Part shown: one piece after another, positions 1 through 10,739 of the stretch
Layout: every line of letters begins with the position of its first letter
Position numbering within the stretch: the first letter of the stretch is position 1
Assembly (NCBI RefSeq): GCF_048773025.1
Contig: NC_133545.1
Location: 83,264,501-83,328,500, forward strand
Direction: 5' to 3'
Source of the DNA: Camelus bactrianus
Taxonomy: Eukaryota; Chordata; Mammalia; Artiodactyla; Camelidae
Length of the DNA stretch: 64,000 nt
The notes under the pieces: model-generated
Databases searched by the model: none
Seen by the model: the letters and a program-made list of their open reading frames with translations, nothing else
What the model was told of the DNA's origin: nothing
Made by a program: the position numbers and the translations under genes

Positions 1-131
1 AAAAACATGTTTCTAAGAATGGTAATTGCTTTCTTTATTGGGAACAGTGTACATCATTGAACGGAAGTGGCACCATCTGCAATGCATCTAGAGAGACATT
101 TAAGAACACTTGTAATAAAGATGTTTCTAAG

Positions 132-290
132 GGGGTAGGTACAGCTCCGTGGTATAGCGCGTGCTTAGCATGCACAAGGTCCTGGGTTCGATCCCCAGTG
201 CCTCCATTAAAATAAATAAATAAACCTAAGCACCCCTCAGCCAAACAAATTAAAAATTTTTTAATTAAATAAATAAATATTTTAAAAAAA
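132..290 (+). repeat. Camelid tRNA-derived SINE (Vic-1 type)
   Basis: A tRNA-like head carries degenerate A and B boxes (GTGGTATAGCG; GGGTTCGATCCCC), followed by CCTCCATTAAAATAAATAAA and an A/T-rich tail. Perfect 14-bp target duplications AAGATGTTTCTAAG flank it at 118-131 and 291-304. It lies inside a satellite unit. Confidence 0.92.
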
Positions 291-1250
291 AAGATGTTTC
301 TAAGAGTGCTACTTCCTGGCTGCATTGAGAACCAGGTTACATCAGTTACATTTGCATTAGTGGCACTCATTATGCAAAACGTGTATGGAAGTGTTTAGGA
401 AAACGTGCCCTAAAGGTGTTTCTAAGAACACTGCTTGCCTGCTGGGCTGAGACCAGTGCTATATCCGTGAATGGAAGCGGCCCCGCTTCTACAACGCATC
501 AGAGAGTTGTTGATGGTCATTGCAATATGGATTTTATTTTTAAAGAAAGCTACTTGCATGCTGCACTGAGAAACAGTGTTACAAAAGTGAACGGTAATGG
601 ACCCTATCTGGCAAGGCGTGTAGAGAAATTTAAAAGGATACTTACAATAAAGCTGTTTCTAATAACACTACTTATTTGCTATGTTGAGAACAGTATTATA
701 TCATTTAGTGGAATTTATACCTATTCTGAAAACCAGGTTAAAAGTGTTTAACAACTATAATAAAGTAAATAGCTGTTACAAAAAATGCTATTTCCTGGCT
801 GCGTGGAGAACTGTATTGTATCAGTGAATGGAAGAGGCAGCTGTGCTGTCGTGCATGTTAGAAGTGAAAGAACACTGATTACAAGAGATTTCTAAGGATG
901 CTACTTGACGCTGCATAGAGAACACTGTTCTATGAAAGAAAAGAACTGTCATTCATTCTGTAATTCATGACCGGAAGTGTTTAAAATGCCACAAGATTAT
1001 TCCTGAAATGCTACTCACATTCTGCATTGAGAAAAGTGACACATCGGTGGCTGGAAGGGACACTCATTTTGCAAAGCCTGTAGAGAGGTGTTTGTGATCA
1101 CTTGTAATAAAGGTGTTTCTAAGAATGCTACTTGCTTACCACGTTGAGAACAGAGTTTCTTCAGTGACTGAAAGTGGCACCAGATCTACAATGCATGCCA
1201 AGAAGTGTTTAAAAATATTTATAATAAAGATATGTCTAAAAACAATGCTT

Positions 1251-1856
1251 GGTATATCCAGAAAAGATGAAAACTCTAATTTGAAGATACATGCACTCCA
1301 ATGTTCACAGCAGCACTATTTACAATAGCCAAGACATGGAAACAACCTAAATGTCCGTTGACAGATGACTGGATAAAGAAGTTGTGGTATATCTATACAA
1401 TGGAGTACTACTCAGCCATGAAAAAAGAAGGAAATACTGCCATTTGCAGCAACATCGATGGACCTAGAGATTATCATACTGAATAAAGTAAGTCAGACAG
1501 AGAAAGACAAATATTAAATGATATCACTTATATGTGGAATCTAAAAACTAGTATAAACAAATGTACATGCAAAACAGAAATAGACTCAGACACAGAAAAC
1601 AAACAGGTGTGGAAAGGTGTGGAGGGAGGGATAAATTAGGAGTGTGGGGTTAATAGATACACACTACTATATATAAAATAGATAAGCAGCAAGGATCTAC
1701 CGTATGGCACAGGGAAGTATATTCAATATCTTGTAATAACCTATAATGGAAAACAATCTGAAAACATACACTTTGTTGTACACTTGAAAGTAACACAGTA
1801 GTTGAATCACTTTGTTGTACACTCGAAACTAACACAGTATTGGAGAGCAGCGTTAA
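1251..1856 (+). mobile_element. LINE-1 3' end, 5'-truncated
   Basis: Typical L1 ORF2 C-terminal and 3' UTR text: CAGCAGCACTATTTACAATAG, ACTGGATAAAGAAG, ATGGAGTACTACTCAGCCAT, then the camelid-type 3' UTR ending in AACTAACACAG. The 3' tail segment ATCACTTTGTTGTACACT is repeated. Inserted in the satellite. Confidence 0.85.
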
Positions 1857-2156
1857 ATTAGTGATTTGAAGTTACGCCCATTCATCGAAGCATATATAGA
1901 ATTGTTTAAGAATAATTTTATAGACATTCTTCTAAGAACACTACTTGCCTTCTGCATTGACGACTGTGTCTTATCAGTAAATGGATGTTACACACATTCT
2001 GCAATGCATGAATAAAAGTTTTTAGGAACACTTGTTATAAAGATGTTTCTGAGAACACTGTTGCATGCTGTCTTGAGAACCGAGTTCTGCCAATGAAGAG
2101 ACCTTGTGCCCATTCTCAAAGGTAGTCCGGAAGTCTTTCTGAACATCTATTAAAAA

Positions 2157-2314
2157 GATGGTCCTTTGCAAATCTCAGACTCCCCAGTTTATCCCTCCAG
2201 CCCCTTTCCTCTGTAACCATAAAATCGTTTACTATGTCTGCGGGTCTGTTTCTGCTTTGTAGATGACTTGACACGTTGTAACTGACTATACTTTAAAAAA
2301 AATTTTTTTTAAAC
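2157..2314. mobile_element. Rearranged L1 3'-end fragment
   Basis: The first part (about 2165-2265) is reverse-complement L1 3' UTR, containing TCTGTTTCTGCTTTGTAG. The second part (about 2266-2314) is forward L1 3' terminus, containing GTAACTGACTATACTTTAA. This inverted arrangement is typical of twin-priming. It starts after AAGATGGTCC, the same register of the satellite unit that is used by the two SINEs. Confidence 0.6.
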
Positions 2315-2330
2315 AAGATCATCCTAAGAG

Positions 2331-2512
2331 AAGAGGGTATGGCTTAAGTGGTAGAGCACGTGCTCAGCATGCCTAGGTCCTGGGTTCAATCCCCAGTATC
2401 TCCATTTAAAATAATAATAATAATAATAATAAGTGAGTAAATAGAGTTAATGATCACACACACAAACACACACACACACACACAAATAAAAATAAATAAA
2501 ATTTTTTTAAAA
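2331..2512 (+). repeat. Camelid tRNA-derived SINE with (AAT)n/(CA)n tail
   Basis: GAGGGTATGGCTTAAGTGGTAGAGCACGTGC and GGGTTCAATCCCCAGTATCTCC mark the tRNA-like head. The tail has (AAT)n at about 2411-2432 and (CA)n at 2456-2482. Related flanks AAGATCATCCTAAG (2315-2328) and AAGATGGTCCTAAG (2511-2524) look like decayed target duplications in the satellite. Confidence 0.85.
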
Positions 2513-2566
2513 GATGGTCCTAAGAATCCTACTGGCATGCTGACCTAACACACTGTTTTATCAGTG

Positions 2567-3008
2567 TGTCGACTTAAAGAAAAATGTACAACATAAAAGT
2601 TGTGAGTTCACTCCTGGGACAGTACCCCAGGAGACAGCCTCTCAGTAGTTCTAAGAAGGCTGCTCTGAAGAGGGAGGGAGGGAAGGAAGCTTGTTTATAC
2701 ATGACTTTGAGCTAGGGAATACTTACAGTCTAGCATACATCTTGATAAAAGATCGCTGTCAGTGACAAAGAACAGACATCTCAACTTAATGATTTTAGCG
2801 CTTTTCTATATATGGGAAGGTGCAAGAATCTGAGGTCATTAAAATTCTCCCCGAGATCTAATTATGTAAGAGGTCTGCCTGCTTGTCCAGAGCACAGAGA
2901 GTGCTGTTACCATCTTAATTTCTTCTCAGAGTGCACCGTCTGTCGGTCAGTGCACTTAATCCTGGGAGAACTGGCTGGTGAGCAAAAACGCTGTGTTCTT
3001 TGTGTACA
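2567..3008 (+). mobile_element. Solo-LTR-like element, family unassigned (copy 1)
   Basis: About 442 bp bounded by TGTCGACT and TGTACA, that is, retroviral TG...CA ends. It interrupts a satellite unit, with TATCAGTG to the left and GAATGGAACTGTCACC to the right. The stretch GGAGACAGCCTCTCAG is shared with the copy beginning at 5011, which starts at the same TGTCGACT in a different context. An old fossil LTR; class not determined. Confidence 0.5.
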
Positions 3009-3618
3009 AGCGAATGGAACTGTCACCTATCTGCAATGCATCTAGAGAAGCGTTTCAAGACACTCGTTGCAAAGCTGTTTCCGAGAATGCTACCCACTTG
3101 CCGCACTGACTGGAAATTATAACCATCTGTAATTCACATAGAGAAGCATTTAAGACAACTTGTAATACAGATGTTTCTAAGAACGTCACTTACTGCCGCA
3201 ATGAGAAAAGTTCTGGTCATTTCATGGATGTTATACTCATTCTGCAAAGAATGGATCGGCGTGTCTAAGAACACTCGGAATGAACGTGTTTCTAAGAATG
3301 CTGCTTGCAGGCTGCATTGAGAACAGTGGGTATTTGTTGTTGTTTTTGATTTGGTTGGTTTGTTTTTTCTATGAGAACAGTGCTATATCATTGAAGGAAT
3401 TTACAGCCATTCTGCCAAGCATGTCCAGAGTGTTAAGAACACTTGCAATAGAAATGGATTTTTAAGAATGATAGTTACATACTTCATTGAGAACAGTGTT
3501 ATATCGATGCTTGTAAGTTTTAGCCAATATGCAGTGCACATATAGACGTGTTAAAAGAACTTTTAAAGATATTTGTAAACACATTACTTGCTTAATGCAT
3601 TGAGCTGTGTTACTGGAG

Positions 3619-4114
3619 TGTCAACCCTGACCATTTTTCCCCTTTTTGTGTAATGCAAGTGCCTGACTTAAGCTTTAATTAATGAGGTGTCCACTCCAAA
3701 GGCGGCTGTCTCCTCCAATAAACACATGCCCAGCCACACACTGGGCATACAGCCAGGCTCCCTTCTCCGCTGAGGCTCCCTTGTTTTACAGATCTTGGTT
3801 GATTTCAGTAACTGATCATTTGGGCCACTTGTTTTTTTGTTTTTGGTTTTCTCTCTTCCCATGCTTTAAATGTCCACTCTTAGGTCCTAAATTCACCAGC
3901 AGTGAGCCCACAAAACCCTCAACCCCAATAAAAGCAGAACCCCGGGCCCATGTGCCGTCTCTCTACCTGTGACCTCGCCCCGTGGTTCCAGGCGTGCTAT
4001 GTAATTTCCAGGTCTTGTAAGTAATAAACTTTTTTTTTTCAAAGTTTCCTGATGGTTGTTGCTGAATGGCATCTTGTTATCATACGAAACGCAAGAACTG
4101 ATCTAACTTTAACA
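3619..4114 (+). mobile_element. Probable solo LTR, family unassigned
   Basis: A block of about 500 bp unlike the satellite separates two satellite stretches. It begins TGTCAACCCTGACC, contains a CCAATAAAAGCAG poly(A)-like site near 3930 and a second TAATAAACTT near 4020, and ends near AACTTTAACA. The layout resembles a gammaretrovirus-like LTR, but ends and target duplications are unclear. Confidence 0.4.
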
Positions 4115-4454
4115 TTAGTTATTGACAGGCTGAGACCAGCACAAAACATGTACGTCATTTAATGGAAGTTTTACCATTTCTGCAAAGGATGTATAGAGAT
4201 GTTTAAGAACTCCTGTTTAAAAAAAGATATTTCTAAGAATGTTATTTGCTTAGTACGTTGATAGTGTTATAACATTAACTTGAAGGGACTTCATTTCTGC
4301 AAATCATGGAGAGAAGTGTTTAAGAACGCTAGTTAGAAAGTTGTTTCTAAGAACGCTACTTATTTACCTGCCACACTAAGCATAGGGTTACGTTAATGAG
4401 TGGAAGTGGCACACATTCTGCGGTGCATGTAGACAAGCATGTGAGAACAAACTA

Positions 4455-4735
4455 ATAAAGTTGTCTCTGCAGAATAGATAAACAAGATTATACTGCGTAG
4501 CCCAGGGAAATATATACAAGATCTTGTGGTAGCTCACAGAGAAAAAAAAATGTGACAATGAATATATGTATGTTCACGTATAACTGAAAAATTGTGCTCT
4601 ACACTGGAATTTGACACAACATTGTAAAGTGACTGTAACTCAATAAAAAATGTTATTAAAAAAAAAGTCTCTATTTGACACATTGTAAAATGATTATAAA
4701 TCAATAAAAAATGTTAAAAAAAATGTCTCTGACCA
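4455..4735 (+). mobile_element. LINE-1 3'-terminal fragment
   Basis: Short 3' UTR piece: AATAGATAAACAAGATTATACTG, then ATATATGTATGTTCACGTATAACTGA and GACTGTAACTCAATAAAAAATG. The terminal AATAAAAAATGTTA tail is duplicated. Inserted in the satellite. Confidence 0.8.
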
Positions 4736-5010
4736 TTGCTTGCACACTCTGTTCAGAACAGTGTTCTGCGGGTGATGGGAAGTTATACTCTGCTGCAACA
4801 CGTATGTGAAAGCGTTTAAGAACATTTGTAACAAAGATGTTCCCTAGAACATTATACCATGTTATACTAGTCAATGGATGTCATTCTGTAATGGTGTATG
4901 CAAGTGTTAAAAAAAAAAAACAAACACTTGTAATAAAAATATTTCTAAGGATGCTAGTAGCTTGCTGTGTTTCAAGAGCTATTATACCACTGAATGGACG
5001 ATGTGCCCAA

Positions 5011-5310
5011 TGTCGACTGAAAGAATGATGCATGAGATAAAAGCTGTGAAATGAGTTTTATTCGGAAACTTTACTGAGACTGCAGCCCGGAGACAGCCTC
5101 TCAGGTAGCTATGAGGAACTGCTCTGAAGAGGTAAGGAAGGAGGCAGGATCCGAAACCACGGGTCCTGAGCCAAATCCATTTCACCTGCCTTCATTAATC
5201 AGGGTTGTTTTGAGACGTGTCCTCCAAACGGCACGCAGCCTAAACAATATGTCTGCCTGAGTTGTTTTCCAGAAACTTGGAGTCAGCTCTGTCTCGTTCA
5301 AGCTGAGCTG
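5011..5310 (+). mobile_element. Truncated LTR-like element, same family as 2567-3008
   Basis: It starts with TGTCGACTGAAAGAATGATGC and shares the GAGACAGCCTCTCAG..TAG and ACTGCTCTGAAGAGG blocks with the copy at 2567. The right end merges into an L1 tail at about 5318. A fossil fragment. Confidence 0.45.
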
Positions 5311-5317
5311 GTTAAGT

Positions 5318-5645
5318 ACACCAGAAATTGACATAACACTGTAAACTGACTATACTAAAAAAAAAAAAAAAAAAAGGATCTTGTGATCCAAACCAAAAAA
5401 AAAAAGACTGGATAGGACCACCAACTCTTCAACTACACCTACATGAGTGTCCGCTCAGCGACCCTTTGACACCAGAGGGCTGAAAACCCCACCCTCAGAT
5501 CGTGCGAAGCAGCTCTGTTTTGAACGTGCAGAGACCTGTAGTTTAGTTACGACTGTGCAGAGTGATCACGAACACATCTTTTTCCATTCACCTTTCCCCC
5601 ACGCTCCCCACGCCTCAGACCACCCTGTTTCTCTATTCTTTTTTT
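5318..5645 (+). other. L1 3' tail followed by unclassified sequence
   Basis: 5318-5378 is an L1 3' terminus (CCAGAAATTGACATAACACTGT, then poly(A)). 5380-5645 holds no gene or repeat that I recognise. Confidence 0.5.
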
Positions 5646-6350
5646 GCTTTTTTTTTAAATTGAAGTAGTATATAGTCAGTTTACAAAGTTGTGTCAATTT
5701 CTGGTGTACATCATAATGTTTCAGTCATACATGTACACACATATATTTGTTTTTATATTCTTTTTCATTATAGGTGACTACAAAATATTGAATATCATTC
5801 CCTGTGCTATACAGTAGAAACTTATTTATCCATTTTATATATAGTAGTGTGTATCTGCAAATCTGGAACTCCCCATGTATCCCTTCCCACCTTCTTTCCC
5901 TTCAGTAGCCACTAGTTTGTTTTCTATGTGTGTCAGTCTGTTTCTGTTTTGTAGGTAAGTTCATTAGTGTCTTCTTTTTCCTTCTTTTTTTTTAGATTCC
6001 ACATACAAGTGATATCATATAGTATTTTTCTTTCTCTTTCTGGCTTACTTCACTTAGAATGACAATCTCCAGGTCCACCCATATTGCTGCAAATGGCAGT
6101 ATTTTATTCTTTTTTATGGCTGAGTAGTATCCCATTGTATAAATATACTACAGCTTCTTTTTTCTTTTCTTCTTCTTCTTCTTCTTTTTTTTAGAGCAGA
6201 GAAAGCTTTATTACAAGGACCAACCAAAAAACCTAAACTCCTTACTACAGCTTTTTTATCCAGTCATCTGTCGATGGACATTTAGGTTGTTGAACTTCTT
6301 GGCTGTTGTAAATAGTGTTGCTATGAGCATTGGGGTACATGTATTTTTTT
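5646..6350 (-). mobile_element. LINE-1 3' end, reverse, interrupted by a retrosequence
   Basis: Reverse-complement L1 3' UTR and ORF2 tail: TCAATTTCTGGTGTACA, CCATTTTATATATAGTAG, ATGGCTGAGTAGTATCCCAT, CCAGTCATCTGTCGATGGAC. The L1 text breaks at about 6158 and resumes at about 6240. Confidence 0.88.
6160..6240 (-). mobile_element. Short processed retrosequence inside L1
   Basis: A poly(T)/TTC-rich stretch is followed by GAGCAGAGAAAGCTTTATTAC. Read on the minus strand this is AATAAAGC followed by a poly(A)-like tail. Flanks TACTACAGCTT (about 6149 and 6242) fit a target duplication. It is the 3' end of some polyadenylated transcript, source not identified. Confidence 0.55.
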
Positions 6351-6925
6351 TTAGGAGTAAGCATTTTTAAAGAAAAACTATTATTACATTAATTTATAAT
6401 ATCGGCATCTATTATTTAACAAAAGTATGGTTTGGGGCCTGCTAAAAGGCTTATTTTTTCTATATAAAATGATGAGAGAAAGATTAGCCAAATTAAAAAA
6501 AAACTTGTAACCATTGCTATCTATTGCTCACCACCCGGGTGCACATCGTAGAAAAGAGATGACAATGGATTCATGTGAGAGAGGGTTCAAGTAGCGGGGT
6601 GAAGTTTGAGTGGAAATTACCTACTTATCAGGTCTTCTTCTAACCCTGAAATTCCATGGTCCTGTGGAAGGGATTAATAGATGTAAACTGACAAAATGCA
6701 CAGTAAGACGCAGAGCAAGGTTATTCAGTGTGAGCAGTGATCAGACAGCTGTATGTTGTATCAGAAATCAAATGCCAATTAATCCTGGCTATTCCCCAAG
6801 CTCACTTCCAAACCCAAGATTCAGCGAGTAGATAAACAGCATTGCTTTGATGAGTTTGTCTGCTGATCCTCACTAGCTGAATACTGTCAGCAGAACATAG
6901 AGTTTTTGTAATCGAAATATATTTG
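6351..6925. other. Unclassified AT-rich intergenic sequence
   Basis: No coding sequence, SINE or LTR features seen; possibly very old repeat. Confidence 0.4.
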
Positions 6926-7165
6926 GGGGGGGTAGATTAGGAGTTTGGGATTAACAGATACACATTACTATATATAAAATAGATAAACCACAAGGACCTA
7001 CTGTCTAGCACAGGCAACTATATTCAATTTCTTGGAATGAACCATAATGGAAAAGAAAGTGAGATATATACATATACGTGTATGTATACGTATAACTGAA
7101 TCGCTTTGCAGTACACCTGAAACTAACACTGTAAATTGACTACACTTCAATTAAGAAATAAGAAG
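6926..7165 (+). mobile_element. LINE-1 3'-terminal fragment
   Basis: GGTAGATTAGGAGTTTGGGA, ACTATATATAAAATAGATAAAC and ACTGAATCGCTTTGCAGTACACC are L1 3' UTR text, ending ACTACACTTCAATTAAGAAA. Confidence 0.85.
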
Positions 7166-7184
7166 AAGAAAAAGAAATATATTT

Positions 7185-7890
7185 TACGCATAACATGGTG
7201 TATACTTAAGGTGTACAACATGTTGATTTGATACATTTGTATTCTATATTATGTGTATTATGTATTATATACTGCCATCGCAGTGATAATTAGCACCTTT
7301 ATCATGCACCATAATTATCATTTCTTGGGGTGGCTGGAATAATGAAGATCTAGTCTCTGAGGAGATTTGATGATCACAGGCAGGGAGGTGTTCCAAGATG
7401 GAGATACAGGAAGACCCTGAACTCACCTCCTCCCACAGACACACCAAGTCTAATCCACAGCTGCAAATGGAACAATTCCTTTGGGAAAAGACCTGAACTC
7501 TAGCTGAACAGCTCTTACACTCTGAATGAGAAAAGGGTCACAATGAGACAGGTAGGAGCGACTGAGACACCGTGTCTCCATAAGCCCTTCCCCGCAGCAT
7601 GACCCACAATCTGGAGGGAACCCACAAATCTGGAGCTTCTCCCTGAGGAGCAAAAAGGTTTGTACCTCATATCAGGCACCCCAACTCTTAGGACCTGCAT
7701 CTGAGAGATGAGCCCCCCCCCAAACATCTGGCTTTGAAAACCAACGGGGCTTATATCCCTGAGACCCAAAGAGCTGTAGTGAGCTGAGAAACTGTTCTTA
7801 AATGTGTTACGTGCAGATTGTCACCTCAGGACCCAGCACAGAAGCAGCGGTTTGAAAAGCACCCAGACTATATATATATGAAAGAGATCC
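7185..7890 (+). mobile_element. Old LINE-1 pieces, including a 5' UTR fragment
   Basis: 7185-7330 contains AGGTGTACAACATGTTGATTTGA, a 3'-end signature of old L1M read in reverse. From about 7385, AGGTGTTCCAAGATGG...CTGAACTCACCTCCTCCCACA is an old L1 5' UTR/promoter region in forward orientation, to about 7880. The strand given is that of the larger piece. Confidence 0.6.
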
Positions 7891-7894
7891 ATTT

Positions 7895-10600
7895 GCTAAT
7901 CTTGTGTCCAGTTTTATTGAGAAGTTATTGACACACATCACTGTATAAGTTCAAGGTGTACAGCATGATGGTTTGATTTACATAGATCGTGAAAAAAGGA
8001 CCAAGGTAGATTTAGCTAACATCCATCATCTCATATAGCATATACCATCTCGTATTATTTTTTCTCAGTGAAAAAAACTAAATTTTCTCCTTGTGCTGAG
8101 AACTCTTAGGCTCCACTCTCTCAATCAACTTTCCTGTAACCACTGTTAGTGTGTTGTGCATTATATCCCAAGTACTTATCTATCTTATTACTGGAATTTT
8201 GACATATATTTTGGATATTAACCTCTTATCAGATACATTGTCTGCAAACATTTTGCCCCACTCTTTAGGTTGTCTTCGCTATGTCAATGGTTTATTTTGC
8301 TGTGTAGAAGCCAATGTCCAGGCTTCTTTTTCCTGTTTTCTTCTAGGAGTTTCATGGCTTGAAGACTTACATTTAAGTCCTTAATCCTTTCAAGTAAGTA
8401 TTTGTGAGTGGTATAAATTAGGGGTCAGTTTTCATTTTTTTACATGTGAATAGCCAATATTCCCAGCACCATTTGTTGAAAAGACTGTCTTTTCTCTATG
8501 GAGTATTTTTGCCCCTTGGTCAATTATTAGCTCACTGAATATGCTTGGGTTTATTTCTGGGCTCTCGGTTATGTTCCATTGGTGTATTTGGCTGTTTTTA
8601 TGTCAGTACCATACTGTTTTGATGACTATAGCTTTATAGTATAGCCTGAAGTCAGGAAGTGTGGTGCCTCCTGCTTTTTTATTCTTTCTCAGGATTTCTT
8701 TAGCTGTTTGGATCTTTTGTGGTTCCATATACATTTTCAGACAGTTTTTCTATTTCTGTAAAAAAAAAATGCCATTGGAATCCTGATAGGGATTGCATTG
8801 ACTCTAATGATGGGTTTTAGTATATCAACATTTTAAATAATATTAATTATTCCAGTCTAGTGGTGGTGAACTCTGTCTGGTTTTGTTTGCTTAGAAAAAC
8901 CTTTATTTCTCTTTCATATCTGAGGGACAACTTTGTTGGATAAAGTATTCTTGGCTAGTATGTTTTGTCTTTCAACACTTTGAATGTGTCATTCTGCTCT
9001 CTCCTAGTCTGTAGAGTTTCTGCTGAGAAATCTTGTGATATCCTAATGGGGATTTCTCTGTAAATTACTTTCTTTCTTGCCCCTGAATGCCTTTAAGATT
9101 CTTTCTCTATCATTGATTTTTTTTTCATGACAGTTTCATGAGACTGTGTTTTATAGAAGAATTGTTCTATTAGCTTTGTGGACTTTTATGTCCAAATTGT
9201 TCCCCAGTTTGGGAAGTTCTCAGTTATTATTTCCTTGAATGAACTCTCTGCCCCTCTCTTCCTGTCTTCTCCCTCTGGCAATCCAATTATTCTTTATTTG
9301 CCTTTCTGATCAAATTTAGCTGTCATAGTGCTTCTTCATTTAAAAAAAAAAATCTTAATTTTTTCTTCTGACTGTATCATCTCAATATTCCTATCCTCCA
9401 AGTCTTATTTTTTTTCCTCCATCTGATCTGCCCTGTTACTGATGCCCTCTGTTACATTCTTCATCTTCTTCATTGAATTCTTCAGTTCCAGAATTTCTAT
9501 TTGGTCCTTTTTATATATATATAATTTCAATCTCTATGATAAAGAATTCCTTCTGCTCATTAATTATACCCCCAAGTTCATTGAACTGCCTTCTGAGATT
9601 CCTTGTAGCTTGTTAAATTTCTTCATAACAATTATTTTGATTTCTTTATCAGTTAGATTCTGAGTCTTTGAGTTTGGTTGATGGAAAATTATAATTTTAT
9701 TTTTGTGATATCTATTTTTAAAATTTTTCATAGTGTTTGATGATATCCACTCCTGCTTTTGAATTTGAGAAGCAGACACCTTCTTCAGTAAGGATTTAGG
9801 TTTGCTTTAGTTCTTAAATTTAAGTCTTGCGATTACAAACCTTTCTTTTGTATTCCAGAAGGTGGTGCTTAGCTCAAGTTTGTGGTTTCTCTTACCTGGG
9901 CTGGAAGCACTCAGGAGGTGTGCACTCAAGGAGCTGGCAGCAGAGTGGGAGGAAATGTAAGCTTAGCATCCGAGGCTTTGGTGGTGCCCATGGGGCTGTC
10001 CATCGGGACCCCTGTGGGCACCCCCAAATCCCGTTTCGGGCAGTCCTGGAGTGGCCACTCACAGAAGTCCATGGGTGAGCCGGCTGAAGTCCCAAAACAG
10101 ACAGCAGGAAATGTGCTACTTCAGTGCCCTTTGATATTGTGTGGCTTCTTCCCTTCTCTCTCCTTTCCCCAAGCACTGAGGTCCCTCCAGCTGCAGCCTG
10201 AATTCCTGAGGCAAGCTGAGTAGTCAGCCATTCACTGCCCTTATTTTCTACCTCCTCTGCCAGAGAGGTCACCTCTGATGCCCCCAAAAGCCCGGTGATT
10301 TGCACTGTCATCTCGCGGGGGTGGGGGAGGGCCGCCTTGGCAAGATCCTCCCTCTACTCTGCCTCCAAAACCATCTAACCCACTCCAATGGTGTGTTGGG
10401 TTCTTCCCTCAGGCAGGCCTGACCTTCACAAATTCTTTATCTCACATGGGTATCCACCCAATTTTGCACTTTCCAGGTCCCCTTTATCCACACCAGTGAG
10501 TGGAGATGGGGCAGGCTCATTCAAATCCCTTGGATCCGCAGCCCCAGTGAAGGTCCTATCTGCCCACTTTCAAATGTACAGGTGAATAAAACGCTCCTGG
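7895..10600 (-). mobile_element. Long old LINE-1 (L1M-type), reverse
   Basis: 3' UTR signatures in reverse (AAGGTGTACAGCATGATGG, CAGCACCATTTGTTGAAAAG, CCATACTGTTTTGATGACTA) run to about 8850. Next is T-rich text. The GC-rich block at 9850-10600 would be the 5' UTR region. About 2.7 kb, internally deleted relative to a 6-kb element. It abuts the reverse satellite array at about 10740. Confidence 0.75.
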
Positions 10601-10739
10601 TGTCCTGGTGTATTGTGCAAAGGTACTGAGCACGTACGATTATTTACAAATCAATGGTGAGGGGGGAAAAGGGTGACTAATGCTGCTGTGATGCTGACGT
10701 CACTTCCTCCCCAACCCCCCGACCCCCCGTCACCGATTT

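Larger units (their letters stand above)
1..5010 (+). repeat. Diverged tandem satellite, ~115-bp unit, forward array
   Basis: About 20 diverged units run from the left edge to about 5.0 kb, broken by SINE, L1 and LTR insertions. Each unit reads in order: AATAAAGATGTTTCTAAGAA, then a CTTGC.TGC block, GAGAACAGTGTTATATCA, GTGAATGGAAGTGGCAC, CTGCAATGCATGTAGAGA and AAGTGTTTAAGAACACTTGT. The last block is a near-perfect inverted repeat, with arms AAGTGTT and AACACTT. Clear units start near 9, 418, 1116, 2045, 3174, 3288, 4231 and 4345. The spacing is not that of C2H2 zinc fingers (84 bp) and no Cys/His pattern appears in translation. I cannot match it to a repeat family I know. It continues past the left edge. 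Confidence 0.8.

Noticed and set aside
132-205. tRNA genes in the SINEs (also at 2331, 21390, 40502, 44903)
   Set aside because: A and B boxes are present, but the heads do not give a proper cloverleaf and are followed by SINE tails with target duplications.
1-5010. Zinc-finger gene cluster, suggested by regularly repeated short reading frames
   Set aside because: The period is about 115 bp rather than 84, and translations lack the C-X2-C...H-X3-H pattern. The frames arise from the satellite.
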